NCBI GenBank assembly: GCA_963851095.1
Contig: CAWKOX010000008.1
Span: forward strand, 104,105-168,104
Source of the DNA: Oleispira sp963851095
GTDB lineage: Bacteria > Pseudomonadota > Gammaproteobacteria > Pseudomonadales > Oceanobacteraceae
Length of the DNA: 64,000 bases
Direction: 5' to 3'
Shown: piece after piece, positions 14,706-23,634 of the stretch
How positions within the stretch are numbered: the stretch's first letter is position 1
Layout: the number at the start of each line of letters is the position of its first letter
Translations under genes and position numbers: made by a program
The notes under the pieces: generated by a model
Databases searched by the model: none
The model's input: only the letters and a program-made list of their open reading frames with translations
Told to the model about the DNA's origin: nothing

Positions 14706-15806
14706 TCACAAAATATCCTTCAAAGCTTCCAACAACAGTCCATTCTCACTCTCAGTACCAATGGTAAAACGTAAGCAATTTTCTAATAACGGATGTCCAC
14801 CCGCTAAACATTTTATTAACACATTATGCTGTTTAAGCTGCTCAAATATTTCTTTGGCTTGGCCTTCGAATTCCATATCGGCGCGGGCTAATATAAAGTT
14901 CGCTTCGCTTGGATAACATTTAAAACCCAACTCGCTTAATGCGTTTTGCATACGCGTACGTTGTTGTTTTATCAGTTCGCATTGGCTCTAATAAAATGTC
15001 GTAATGCTCTAGTGCAAATTCGGCGCTGATTTGTGTTAGTACGTTGATATTGTATGGCATACGAATTTTATCGAGTTCGTTTAGCCATTCGCTGCGACCA
15101 AAGATCATGCCTAGACGTAATCCTGCTAGGCCGACTTTTGATAACGTGCGCATTACTAAGACGTTGTCGAATTCTTCTAAAAAGTGCAGGTGGTTGCGGC
15201 TGGAAAATGGCAGGTAGGCTTCGTCCATTACTACTAAGCCTTTGCTGGCTTGAATCAGTTCGCGCAGTTGTGATTCGCTGTATAGGTTTGCGGTTGGGTT
15301 GTTTGGTTGTGCTAGGAATATTAATTCTGGTTGTTGTTCGTTAATGCATTTCAACATAGCGGGCATGTCGAGTTCAAAGTCTGCTGTTAGCGGTACGCCG
15401 ATATAATCAAGCCCACAAAAAGTGGCGATCATTTTGTACATAACAAAGCCTGGATCAGGCGCCATGATAGTTGCTTTTTTCTCAGGGTTTAGCGGCGCCA
15501 CCAGCATGGCTAATAGCTGAATAATTTCGTCTGAGCCGTTTCCTAATAAACAATCGAATTGCTCGGGTACGTTCATCGCTTTGCGCAGGCCTGCTTTTAC
15601 TTTAGGCGCTTGCGGGTGTGGGTAGCGATTGATGTTGGCGTGTTGTATTTTTTTGCCCACGCTTGTTTTAATTCTTCTGACCACTGGTGTGGATTTTCCA
15701 TGGCATCGAGTTTTACCATGCCACTGGCATCACCCACTGGGTAAGCCGATAGTGCACGGATTTCTGGGCGGACTAGGTTTTCAACCATTTGGGTAATTGA
15801 TGTCAT
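14706..15806 (-). pseudogene. hisC: Histidinol-phosphate aminotransferase, two frameshifts
   Basis: HisC is a PLP enzyme that makes histidinol phosphate from imidazole-acetol phosphate. All of the protein is recognisable but spread over three frames. Frame 1 (15806 to about 15650) ends in EELKQAWAKK; it jumps at a run of seven A bases (eight would restore IQHANINRYPHPQAPK). Frame 2 covers LLGNGSDEIIQLLAM, VMDEAYLPF and the PLP-Lys motif SKVGLAGLR. Near 14975, after LLEPM, it jumps again to ELIKQQRTRMQNAL and the normal C-terminus. Either hisC is dead, and a second aminotransferase elsewhere does its job, or there are two sequencing indels. It lies downstream of hisD behind a terminator-like hairpin. 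Confidence 0.88.
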
Positions 15807-15863
15807 GGAGATTCTCTAAAATTTTGTAAAATATTGAAGTGTCTGGCTGCTTTCGGTGTAAAC

Positions 15864-15930
15864 AAAAAAGCCCCGAATCATTCGCTTGTTAATAATTTAT
15901 TATTACTAACAAGTGAGCAATTCGAGGCCT
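15864..15930 (-). terminator. Terminator after hisD
   Basis: On the minus strand a long hairpin (GCCTCGAAT... pairing with ATTCGGGGC, inner arms CTTGTTA/TAACAAG) is followed by TTTTTTG. It lies between hisD and hisC, so hisC either has its own promoter or depends on read-through. Confidence 0.75.
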
Positions 15931-15979
15931 TTAACGCAGCAATTTTTCGAGCGGCTTTTATGATGCCGCTCGACTTAAC

Positions 15980-17287
15980 TTATTGCTTTTTAATACGGTA
16001 TTCCGCAGAGCGTGCGTGCCCTTCTAGTTGCTCGCCACGGGCTAGAACGGAGGCAATTTTGCCCAGTTCTGATGCGCCTTCTGGGGAACACATAATCAAA
16101 GACGAACGTTTCTGAAAATCATACACACCGAGCGGTGATGAGAAACGTGCAGTGCCCGACGTGGGTAATACGTGGTTTGGCCCTGCGCAGTAATCACCTA
16201 ATGCTTCGGAGGTGTGACGACCCATAAAGATCGCGCCAGCGTGACGAATCTGCGGCAATAATGCCTGCGGATCTTCTACCGATAATTCCAAGTGTTCAGG
16301 AGCAATGGTATTGCTCACTTCACACGCTTCATTCATGTCTTTTACTTTGATCAAAGCAGCGCGTGCGCTTAACGAGGCACGAATAATATCTTTACGGGCC
16401 ATGGTCGGTAATAGCTTTTCGATCGATGCGTGTACTTGATCTAAGAAGTCTTGATCTGGGCTGATTAAAATGGCCTGTGCATCTTCGTCGTGTTCGGCTT
16501 GCGAGAATAAGTCCATCGCAATCCAATCAGGATCGGTTTTGCCATCACACACTACTAAGATTTCAGACGGGCCTGCGATCATGTCGATGCCCACCGCACC
16601 AAATACTTGGCGCTTGGCAGTGGCCACAAAGATGTTACCTGGGCCAACAATTTTATCCACTTTCGGTACGGTTTGTGTGCCATACGCTAAGGCGGCAACG
16701 GCTTGTGCGCCGCCCACGGTGAATACCTTGGTTACGCCGGCAACAGCGGCAGCGGCCAATACCAGCTGGTTTAATTCACCGCCTGGGGTTGGCACAACCA
16801 TGATGATTTCTTGTACGCCAGCAACGTGTGCTGGAATAGCGTTCATTAATACCGAAGATGGGTAAGCGGCTTTTCCGCCGGGTACGTAAATACCCACGCG
16901 ATCAAGCGGCGTTACTTTTTGGCCCAATAAGGTGCCGTCTTCTTCGGTGTACTGCCAAGAATCTTGTTTTTGCTTGTCGTGGTATTTACGCACACGATCA
17001 GCCGCGGCCAATAGCGCGTGACGCTGGTCGGCTGGCAAGGTGTTTAAGGCATCTTCAAGTTGCTCTTGGTCCAGTTCTAGCTGATCCATGTTTTCAACAT
17101 GTAGGTGGTCAAAGCGATTGCTGTATTCAATAACGGCGGCGTCGCCACGAGTTTTTACATCGTCAAGAATATCGGTAACGATGGTTTGTACTTGTTTGTC
17201 GGAAACAGATTCCCACGCGAGTAGTGTTTCTAGCTCGGCAGAAAAATTATTTTCGCTGGTATCTAAACGACGAATTTCGATAGTCAT
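15980..17287 (-). CDS. hisD: Histidinol dehydrogenase
   Basis: A 435-residue zinc enzyme that oxidises histidinol to histidine in two NAD-dependent steps, the end of the pathway. Length is normal. Clear motifs are VTPLDRVGIYVPGGKAAYPS, KIVGPGNIFVATAKRQVFG, DMIAGPSEILV and the zinc-site region SQAEHDEDAQ with the catalytic Glu-His, then EHLEL and GDYCAGPNHVLPTSGTARF (in part). It is 43 bases downstream of hisG and presumably co-transcribed with it. The reading frame is intact, in contrast to hisC. Confidence 0.97.
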   Translation of the reverse strand: MTIEIRRLDTSENNFSAELETLLAWESVSDKQVQTIVTDILDDVKTRGDAAVIEYSNRFDHLHVENMDQLELDQEQLEDALNTLPADQRHALLAAADRVRKYHDKQKQDSWQYTEEDGTLLGQKVTPLDRVGIYVPGGKAAYPSSVLMNAIPAHVAGVQEIIMVVPTPGGELNQLVLAAAAVAGVTKVFTVGGAQAVAALAYGTQTVPKVDKIVGPGNIFVATAKRQVFGAVGIDMIAGPSEILVVCDGKTDPDWIAMDLFSQAEHDEDAQAILISPDQDFLDQVHASIEKLLPTMARKDIIRASLSARAALIKVKDMNEACEVSNTIAPEHLELSVEDPQALLPQIRHAGAIFMGRHTSEALGDYCAGPNHVLPTSGTARFSSPLGVYDFQKRSSLIMCSPEGASELGKIASVLARGEQLEGHARSAEYRIKKQ

Positions 17288-17330
17288 TTTTTAAATCCCT
17301 AAAATTTTGGTCGCATTATTAATGGCTGAT

Positions 17331-18056
17331 TTATGAGTAACCGTTTATCAATTCACCATTAACAATACTTAAAATTACTGGCCCGCTTCTTCTTGCTGGC
17401 GCTTCTTCTTGCGCTTCTTCTTGACGATCAACCGCCGCTGACATTTGATCAATAATCGGCTGGATCTGAGCATGCTTCACTTTCATGGCAGCTTTACCGA
17501 CAACCAAGCGAGAGCTGATATACGCCATGTGGTCGCGTGGTTCTAAACCGTTCGCAACTAAGGTTTTGCCGGTATCAACAATATCCACAATCAAGTCGGC
17601 TAGGCCAACGATGGGGGCCAGTTCCATACCGCCGTACAATTTAATGATGTCGATCTGGCGGCCTTGTTCGGCGAAGTAACGCTTGGTCACGTCAACAAAT
17701 TTAGTCGCTACTTTTAAGCGGCCTTCTGGAAGTACAGCGCCTTTAAGGGCGGCGGTCATTAAGCGACAAGTGGCGATTTTTAGATCAAGAGGTTCGTATA
17801 GGTTTTCGCTGTTGAACTCCATCAATACGTCTTTGCCCGAAATACCTAGATCGGCGGCGCCGTATTCAACGTAGGTCGGTACATCGGCTGCTCGAATAAC
17901 AAGCAGCTTGATATGGTCATGATTGGTATCGAAAATCAGTTTACGACTTTTGCTAATGTCCTCTGCTGGATGGATGTTTGCCTCGGCTAATAAAGGCAAG
18001 GTGTCATCCAAAATACGTCCTTTTGATAAGGCAATCGTGAGAGGCTGCTGTGTCAT
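17331..18056 (-). CDS. hisG: ATP phosphoribosyltransferase, short form (HisGS)
   Basis: It starts histidine synthesis by joining ATP and PRPP. The 241-residue product is the short form that needs a HisZ regulatory subunit. Motifs include TIALSKGRILDDTLP, VRAADVPTYVEYGAADLGI and the PRPP site IVDIVDTGKTLVANGL. The start is ATG at 18056; the longer frame upstream has no support. The C-terminus is about 30 residues longer than in relatives and contains a repeat, QEEAQEEA then ARRSG. In the next frame the same DNA reads QEEAGQ and stops, so one extra C near 17395 has probably extended the protein. The fold should survive because the change is behind the core. Confidence 0.95.
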   Translation of the reverse strand: MTQQPLTIALSKGRILDDTLPLLAEANIHPAEDISKSRKLIFDTNHDHIKLLVIRAADVPTYVEYGAADLGISGKDVLMEFNSENLYEPLDLKIATCRLMTAALKGAVLPEGRLKVATKFVDVTKRYFAEQGRQIDIIKLYGGMELAPIVGLADLIVDIVDTGKTLVANGLEPRDHMAYISSRLVVGKAAMKVKHAQIQPIIDQMSAAVDRQEEAQEEAPARRSGPVILSIVNGELINGYS

Positions 18057-18181
18057 AACGTTTTCAATCTTCTCTAAAATGTTCGTAAATAAGTGGCGTT
18101 CATTCATATATGAGGCCGCCACTGCGAAAAAGCAAACGAGGTCTAAAAGAAACTAATCCTTATACTTCAATCAGTATCGGT

Positions 18182-19447
18182 TTAGTTTCCGGGTACGCGG
18201 CGAATCTTAACACCTAAGATTTGCAGCTTTTCTTCAATGCATTCGTAACCACGGTCGATGTGATAAATACGATCAACCAAGGTATCGCCTGTCGCAACAA
18301 GCGCTGCAATAACAAGGGATGCCGATGCACGTAGGTCGGTGGCCATTACTTGCGCCGAGCTTAAAATATCTTTGCCCGTAACAATGGCTGTATTTCCTTC
18401 AACGGTAATGTCAGCACCCATTCGCACTAGTTCATCAACGTGCATAAAACGGTTTTCAAATACGGTTTCGACTACGGTTCCGGTGCCTTCAGCAATGCAG
18501 TTCATAACCATGAACTGCGCTTGCATATCGGTTGGGAATGCTGGGTGCGGTGCGGTGCGTACATTAACCGCTTTCGGGCGTCGCCCTTCCATATCCAACG
18601 AGATCCAGTCTTCGCCGCATTCAATTTTAGCGCCCGCTTCTTCAAGCTTGGCGAGAACTGCGTCCATTAATTTTGGATCTGTATCTTTAACTTTAATCTT
18701 ACCGCCCGTTACTGCAGCAGCTACTAAGTAGGTACCTGTTTCAATACGGTCTGGTAGTACATCGAAAGAACAACCATTTAACTGCTCAACGCCTTCGATG
18801 GTTAATTTGTCAGTGCCGCCACCCGTAATCTTTGCGCCCATTGCGTTTAAGCAATTAATGAGGTCAACCACTTCAGGTTCGCGTGCCGCGTTTTCAATGA
18901 CGGTCGTGCCTTCGGCCAATACCGCGGCCATCAAGATATTTTCAGTACCGGTTACCGTTACCATATCAAGGTAGATGTTGGCGCCTTTTAAGCGACCATC
19001 ACTGCGGGCATGTACATAACCATCGATCACTTCGACCGTTGCGCCTAATGCTTCCATTCCGCGTAGGTGTAAATCAACCGGACGACTACCAATGGCGCAG
19101 CCTCCTGGAAGAGAAACAACGGCTTCGCCATAACGTGCTAACAATGGACCGAGTACTAAAATAGAGGCGCGCATTGTGCGTACTAGCTCGTAAGGCGCAA
19201 TTCGGCTGGTCATGGTTGAGCAATCAGTTTCGACGCTCATGTCTTCGTTAATAACAACCGATACGCCCATGCAACCTAATAGTTCGATCATGGTGGTGAT
19301 GTCGTGTAAGTGTGGCAAGTTGCCAACACGCATAACACCATGCGCTAATAAGGTAGACGCAATAATAGGAAGCGCTGAGTTTTTAGCACCGGAAATGCGA
19401 ATTTCGCCGTCGATGACAGCGCCGCCTTCAATGAGTAATTTATCCAT
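18182..19447 (-). CDS. murA: UDP-N-acetylglucosamine 1-carboxyvinyltransferase
   Basis: The first committed enzyme of peptidoglycan synthesis, adding enolpyruvate from PEP to UDP-GlcNAc in the cytoplasm. 421 residues, normal length. The N-terminal GGAVIDGEIRISGAKNSALPI has the substrate-binding Lys-Asn; the flexible loop has PGGCAIGSRPVDLHL with the fosfomycin-target Cys near 116. The order ibaG-murA-hisG-hisD is conserved in pseudomonads. Confidence 0.98.
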   Translation of the reverse strand: MDKLLIEGGAVIDGEIRISGAKNSALPIIASTLLAHGVMRVGNLPHLHDITTMIELLGCMGVSVVINEDMSVETDCSTMTSRIAPYELVRTMRASILVLGPLLARYGEAVVSLPGGCAIGSRPVDLHLRGMEALGATVEVIDGYVHARSDGRLKGANIYLDMVTVTGTENILMAAVLAEGTTVIENAAREPEVVDLINCLNAMGAKITGGGTDKLTIEGVEQLNGCSFDVLPDRIETGTYLVAAAVTGGKIKVKDTDPKLMDAVLAKLEEAGAKIECGEDWISLDMEGRRPKAVNVRTAPHPAFPTDMQAQFMVMNCIAEGTGTVVETVFENRFMHVDELVRMGADITVEGNTAIVTGKDILSSAQVMATDLRASASLVIAALVATGDTLVDRIYHIDRGYECIEEKLQILGVKIRRVPGN

Positions 19448-19474
19448 AGAGTTTTATTATTCTTTTCTGCTAGG

Positions 19475-19702
19475 CTATTTTTTTTCAGCTGGAGTTAATG
19501 CACTGATCTTTACAGCATGCACAGTTCCGCCAGTGATTAATTCGGTTAATGGCTTGTAAACCATTTGCTGTCGTTTTACCGCCGACACACCTTCGAACGC
19601 TTCGCTCACAACTTCAATTTCATTGTGGTAACCGTCTTGAATGGAAATTTCGCTTCCTGGAAATTCTTGTTCTAATAATGCTCGGATATCCGTTGTAGAC
19701 AT
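19475..19702 (-). CDS. ibaG: BolA-family protein IbaG
   Basis: A 75-residue BolA-fold protein. The BolA family works with monothiol glutaredoxins in iron-sulphur handling and stress response. Typical motifs are IRALLEQEFPGSEI and the end of the fold, HAVKISALTPAEKK, with the conserved His. It lies between mlaB and murA as in E. coli (yrbA) and overlaps nothing; 27 bases separate it from murA. Confidence 0.92.
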   Translation of the reverse strand: MSTTDIRALLEQEFPGSEISIQDGYHNEIEVVSEAFEGVSAVKRQQMVYKPLTELITGGTVHAVKISALTPAEKK

Positions 19703-19872
19703 AAATCACCCGTTTAACGTAAAAATTTGGTTAACATTTAATTAACGATGGCCATCCACAACCCATTCAGATTATGGCGTTAATCATACAAAAGGCGTAA
19801 TGATAGCGGAATTATGGGTCAAGACGAAGTATGTTCTGCAATCAGGGGGCAGGAATTGTAGCGAAATATCCC

Positions 19873-20205
19873 TTATTTCAGGTTAAACATCCCTTTCAGA
19901 CCACTAAATTCAATGACATCTTTCATTTTTTGCGGAATATTAACAAACTCGATGGCCACTTTTTTATGCTGGCTGTAACGCTGCCAATCCACCAGCAAGG
20001 CAATGCCTACGCTACTAGAATGGTTCACTCCGGCTAAATCAACCGTCCACTGCGATCCCGCCTGAGCGATCAATTGTCGCCCGTCGCGCAATAATTCTTT
20101 GCCCGTTAAGCGGTCTAGTCGACCGATTAACTGAGCTTGCTGAGGGTCGACTGCGACGAGTTTTGCGCCTATTTTGGTCGCCGCTGTGCTGATGTTTTTT
20201 CTCAT
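19873..20205 (-). CDS. mlaB: STAS-domain protein of the Mla transporter
   Basis: A 110-residue cytoplasmic STAS protein that binds and stabilises the MlaF ATPase. Motifs are LIGRLDRLTGKELL and VDLAGVNHSSSVGIALLVDW, the latter with the Ser-Ser conserved in MlaB. It starts only 9 bases after mlaD; the mlaC gene that normally lies between them is absent. Confidence 0.9.
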   Translation of the reverse strand: MRKNISTAATKIGAKLVAVDPQQAQLIGRLDRLTGKELLRDGRQLIAQAGSQWTVDLAGVNHSSSVGIALLVDWQRYSQHKKVAIEFVNIPQKMKDVIEFSGLKGMFNLK

Positions 20206-20214
20206 ATTAACGAC

Positions 20215-20673
20215 CTAGTTTTCGGCTTTATTAAATAAGAATTGGCCAATCAGCTCTTCTAGTACAAGGGCTGACTGAGTATCTTCAATCACGCCACCTT
20301 CTTCTAGGTATTCGTCATCAGCGCCTACCGTTAAACCAATGTATTTTTCGCCCAGTAAACCGGCCGTTAAAATAGCGGCTGACGTATCGGTAGTCAGCGT
20401 CGACATGCTTTTATTAATTTCCATCTCGACCACAGCGACATAGTCTTCAGCGTCTAGATAAACCTTGGTCACTCGGCCAATGGTGACACCCGACATTGAT
20501 ACTTTTGCACGCTCGGTTAAGCCGCCTAAGTTTTCGAAGTAGGCCTTAACCGTATAGCGGTCACCTGCGTCTGCGGTCGATAGTCCACTCACACGTAGGG
20601 CCATTAAAATAAGAGCAATGATGCCCATGACAATAAAAGCACCGACGGCTAATTCCACAAAACGTGTACGCAT
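20215..20673 (-). CDS. mlaD: MCE-domain lipid-transport protein
   Basis: An inner-membrane-anchored periplasmic protein whose hexamers form the lipid channel of the Mla system, which keeps the outer membrane asymmetric. 152 residues with one membrane helix (about 6-27) and an MCE domain, seen in YFENLGGLTERAKVSMSGVTIG (in part) and AAILTAGLLGEKYIGL. ATG at 20673 has GGGGAG 8 bases upstream; a GTG three codons earlier overlaps mlaE. Confidence 0.95.
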   Translation of the reverse strand: MRTRFVELAVGAFIVMGIIALILMALRVSGLSTADAGDRYTVKAYFENLGGLTERAKVSMSGVTIGRVTKVYLDAEDYVAVVEMEINKSMSTLTTDTSAAILTAGLLGEKYIGLTVGADDEYLEEGGVIEDTQSALVLEELIGQFLFNKAEN

Positions 20674-20674
20674 T

Positions 20675-21478
20675 TTAAACACTCCCCAACATAATGGCTG
20701 TTAAAACAAAGTCTAGACCTAATACCGCTAACGAAGAAACAACCACTGTTTCGGTTGTCGCCTTACTGATTCCTTCTGATGTAGGCATGGAATCAAACCC
20801 TTTATATACCGCAATCCAAGTAACGACTAAGCCAAATACGACTGACTTAAACAGCCCTTTAATGACGTCTTCATAAAACCCGACTGACGCTTGCATATTG
20901 CCCCAATACGCACCTTCATCAACACCTAGCATATTGATGCCAACGTATGCCCCACCCCATATTCCTACTAGGCTGAATAACAACGCTAAGATCGGCATGG
21001 CGATAAAGCCCGCCCAAAGGCGCGGAGTAATAATACGTTTTAAAGGATCGATGCCCATCATTTCCATGGCGGAAATTTGCTCGGTGGCTTTCATCAATCC
21101 AATTTCAGCGGTTAACGCCGACCCTGCACGTCCGGCAAATAATAACGCGGTAACCACTGGGCCAAGTTCACGCAACAAGGTCAGCGATACCATGGTACCT
21201 AGCGCTGCCGATGAGCCAAAATCCGATAAGATGGTATAACCCTGCAAGCCAAGCACCATGCCAACGAAGAAACCTGCAACAAGAATAATCGACAGTGAGC
21301 GTACGCCAATCGAGTAGATTTGCTTAATCAGGTCTCTAAACCCTGCGCTGCCTGGGCCACCCCAAGGAATCGACGCGAGCAAAAACAAGCCTGCACGGCC
21401 GAGTGCTTGTAAGCGTCCTAAACCAAATTGGCCAAGTTTATGAATGGGGTTTAATACGAGATCAATAAATGGCTGCAT
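20675..21478 (-). CDS. mlaE: Mla ABC transporter permease
   Basis: The permease of the phospholipid transporter, 267 residues with five to six membrane helices. The family motifs LLRELGPVVTALLFAGRAGSALTAEIG (in part), ATEQISAMEMMGIDP and PRLWAGFIAMP are clear. It lies between mlaF and mlaD with almost no spacing, so it is translated with them. Confidence 0.97.
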   Translation of the reverse strand: MQPFIDLVLNPIHKLGQFGLGRLQALGRAGLFLLASIPWGGPGSAGFRDLIKQIYSIGVRSLSIILVAGFFVGMVLGLQGYTILSDFGSSAALGTMVSLTLLRELGPVVTALLFAGRAGSALTAEIGLMKATEQISAMEMMGIDPLKRIITPRLWAGFIAMPILALLFSLVGIWGGAYVGINMLGVDEGAYWGNMQASVGFYEDVIKGLFKSVVFGLVVTWIAVYKGFDSMPTSEGISKATTETVVVSSLAVLGLDFVLTAIMLGSV

Positions 21479-21479
21479 T

Positions 21480-22292
21480 TTATTTCACCCGCTTAAATAG
21501 GTCAGCACTGATTTCATCAGCAGGAAAGTGGAATGGCACCGGGCCGTCAGGTTCGCCTTGCATAAACTGGCGTACTTGCTCGGAACCCTTGTTGATTAGG
21601 TTTTCTGGGGTATCAAAGCCAATCACTTTGCCTTCAGAGAGCAGGCAAACATAGTCAGCAATCGAGCACGCTTCATCAACGTCGTGGGTCACCAAAACAC
21701 TGGTTAACCCCAACGCATCGTTCATGCTTTTAATGAGTTTGACGGTAACGCTTAACGAGATGGGGTCGAGTCCGGTGAATGGCTCGTCGTACAGCATCAT
21801 TTCAGGATCAAGGGCGATTGAACGGGCCAGCGCAATACGGCGCGCCATGCCACCCGATAATTCAGCCGGCATTAAGCGACGAGCGCCTCGTAATCCTACG
21901 GCTTCGAGCTTCATCAAGACTAAGTCTCGAATCATGGTTTCTGGTAAGTTTGTATGAACACGAAGAGGAAAGGCGACATTATCGAAAACGGATAAATCGG
22001 TAAACAAAGCCCCCGACTGAAACAGCATTCCCATGGTGCGCTTGCGTAAATCGAATAATTCAGCACGCTTTAGTGTAGGCACATTGAAGCCATCAACCAC
22101 AATAGTACCTTCATCAGGCAGTATCTGGCCGCCAATTAGGCGTAACAATGTGGTTTTACCCGTGCCACTTGGGCCCATAATGGCCGTGACTTTTCCTCGA
22201 GGAATATCTAAATCTATTTTGTCATAGATCAATCGGTCGCCGCGGCTAAACGACATCCCTCGGATTGATACAAAAGCGTCTTCGTCGGACAT
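21480..22292 (-). CDS. mlaF: Mla ABC transporter ATP-binding protein
   Basis: The ATPase that drives MlaE. 270 residues with Walker A GPSGTGKTT (about 40-48), signature LSGGMARRIALARS, Walker B MMLYDEPFTGLDP and the switch His in VLVTHDVDEA. It is the first gene of mlaFEDB, divergent from yrbG; the roughly 220-base gap should hold both promoters. Confidence 0.97.
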   Translation of the reverse strand: MSDEDAFVSIRGMSFSRGDRLIYDKIDLDIPRGKVTAIMGPSGTGKTTLLRLIGGQILPDEGTIVVDGFNVPTLKRAELFDLRKRTMGMLFQSGALFTDLSVFDNVAFPLRVHTNLPETMIRDLVLMKLEAVGLRGARRLMPAELSGGMARRIALARSIALDPEMMLYDEPFTGLDPISLSVTVKLIKSMNDALGLTSVLVTHDVDEACSIADYVCLLSEGKVIGFDTPENLINKGSEQVRQFMQGEPDGPVPFHFPADEISADLFKRVK

Positions 22293-22510
22293 TAACTATC
22301 TCTTATTCAAAGTCTCGTATTTATGGCACGTAGCATCTGTTGATGATCATATAGCATTCATTCCTGACACGACATACAGGAATGTAAATCATCTACAAAA
22401 TATAGGCTAACTCATTATCCCACCAAGAACTATACGTTCTGATGGAACAAGCCATACCGACAATGAAAATTTACAGGTACAATAGCCCACTTTTTTATCG
22501 AGGCCTTAAC

Positions 22511-23485
22511 ATGACCCTTACCGCACTGACCCCAGCCATAGCAGCACTACTAGCTGGTTTAGTCATTCTTGTTTGGAGTGCAGATCGCTTTGTACTCGGC
22601 GCCGCTGCAACGGCTCGGTTTATGGGAATATCCCCATTGGTTATTGGTCTAACGATTGTATCTTTGGGAACTTCCGCTCCTGAGATGTTTGTATCAACCA
22701 TGGCGGCCCTTGATGGCTCGGGTGGCTTGGCGATTGGTAATGCCATTGGGTCTAACATTGCGAATATTGCTTTGGTACTGGGTGTCACCGCGTTGGTCGC
22801 CGCTATTCCTATCCAAAAGAAGCTGATCAAAAAAGAAATTCCTCTTTTATTATTGGTTACCATCATCGCGGGCTTAGTACTGGCCGATCTTAAACTTGAT
22901 CTATTTGATGCTGTCATTTTAATCATCGCCTTAGTCGTTGCGATCTATCTATTATTTCAACAAAGCAGCGATTCTGGTGAAGCCATTATCGATGAAGACG
23001 AGCAAGCCGAAATTGATGCCATGCCTGCCAAGAGCGCAATATTTTGGCTGATTGTTGGGTTAGCCGCGCTCATGGTTAGTTCTAAAATGCTGGTTTGGGG
23101 CGCAACGTCTATTGCACAGGCCTTTGGCATTAGCGATTTAATTATCGGTTTAACGATTGTTGCAATCGGCACCAGTTTGCCTGAATTGGCGGCCTCGGTT
23201 GCGAGTGCTTTAAAAGGTCATCATGATATCGCCATTGGTAATATCATTGGTTCAAACATTTTCAACCTGCTAGCGGTATTACCGATTCCTGGGTTAATTG
23301 CACCGTTGATTATCGATAGTGCCGTGATTGAGCGTGACTACATGACCATGCTTGGGCTAACCATTGGCTTGGTCGTGATTATTGGTTTGAGCTTTCGCCG
23401 CGGAGTCATTCCGCGCTTTACTGGGGCGATTCTACTAACCGCTTACATCGCATATATGGCGCTGCTGTATATTCAAAGCGTTTAA
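22511..23485 (+). CDS. yrbG: Calcium/sodium antiporter-family protein YrbG
   Basis: A CaCA-family cation exchanger of the inner membrane, 324 residues, about ten helices in two inverted halves. Each half has the alpha repeat: GLTIVSLGTSAPEMFVS with AIGNAIGSNIANI, and GLTIVAIGTSLPELAAS with AIGNIIGSNIFNL. An acidic loop (GEAIIDEDEQAEIDA) joins the halves. The ATG at 22511 has GAGG upstream and a membrane helix directly after; an earlier ATG at 22442 would add 23 polar residues. It heads the LPS-transport cluster as in E. coli. Confidence 0.93.
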   Translation: MTLTALTPAIAALLAGLVILVWSADRFVLGAAATARFMGISPLVIGLTIVSLGTSAPEMFVSTMAALDGSGGLAIGNAIGSNIANIALVLGVTALVAAIPIQKKLIKKEIPLLLLVTIIAGLVLADLKLDLFDAVILIIALVVAIYLLFQQSSDSGEAIIDEDEQAEIDAMPAKSAIFWLIVGLAALMVSSKMLVWGATSIAQAFGISDLIIGLTIVAIGTSLPELAASVASALKGHHDIAIGNIIGSNIFNLLAVLPIPGLIAPLIIDSAVIERDYMTMLGLTIGLVVIIGLSFRRGVIPRFTGAILLTAYIAYMALLYIQSV

Positions 23486-23634
23486 AGAAGAACTTAACTA
23501 AACAAGGGCAATCATATAAAGTGCCCTTAATAGAAAAATTATTAATAGATTCACGGTTTGGGTATTTATTTCACGCTCCCAAACGTGAGTCGTTCATTAC
23601 TTACATTGTTACTTTGACAACAGACATAATAATT

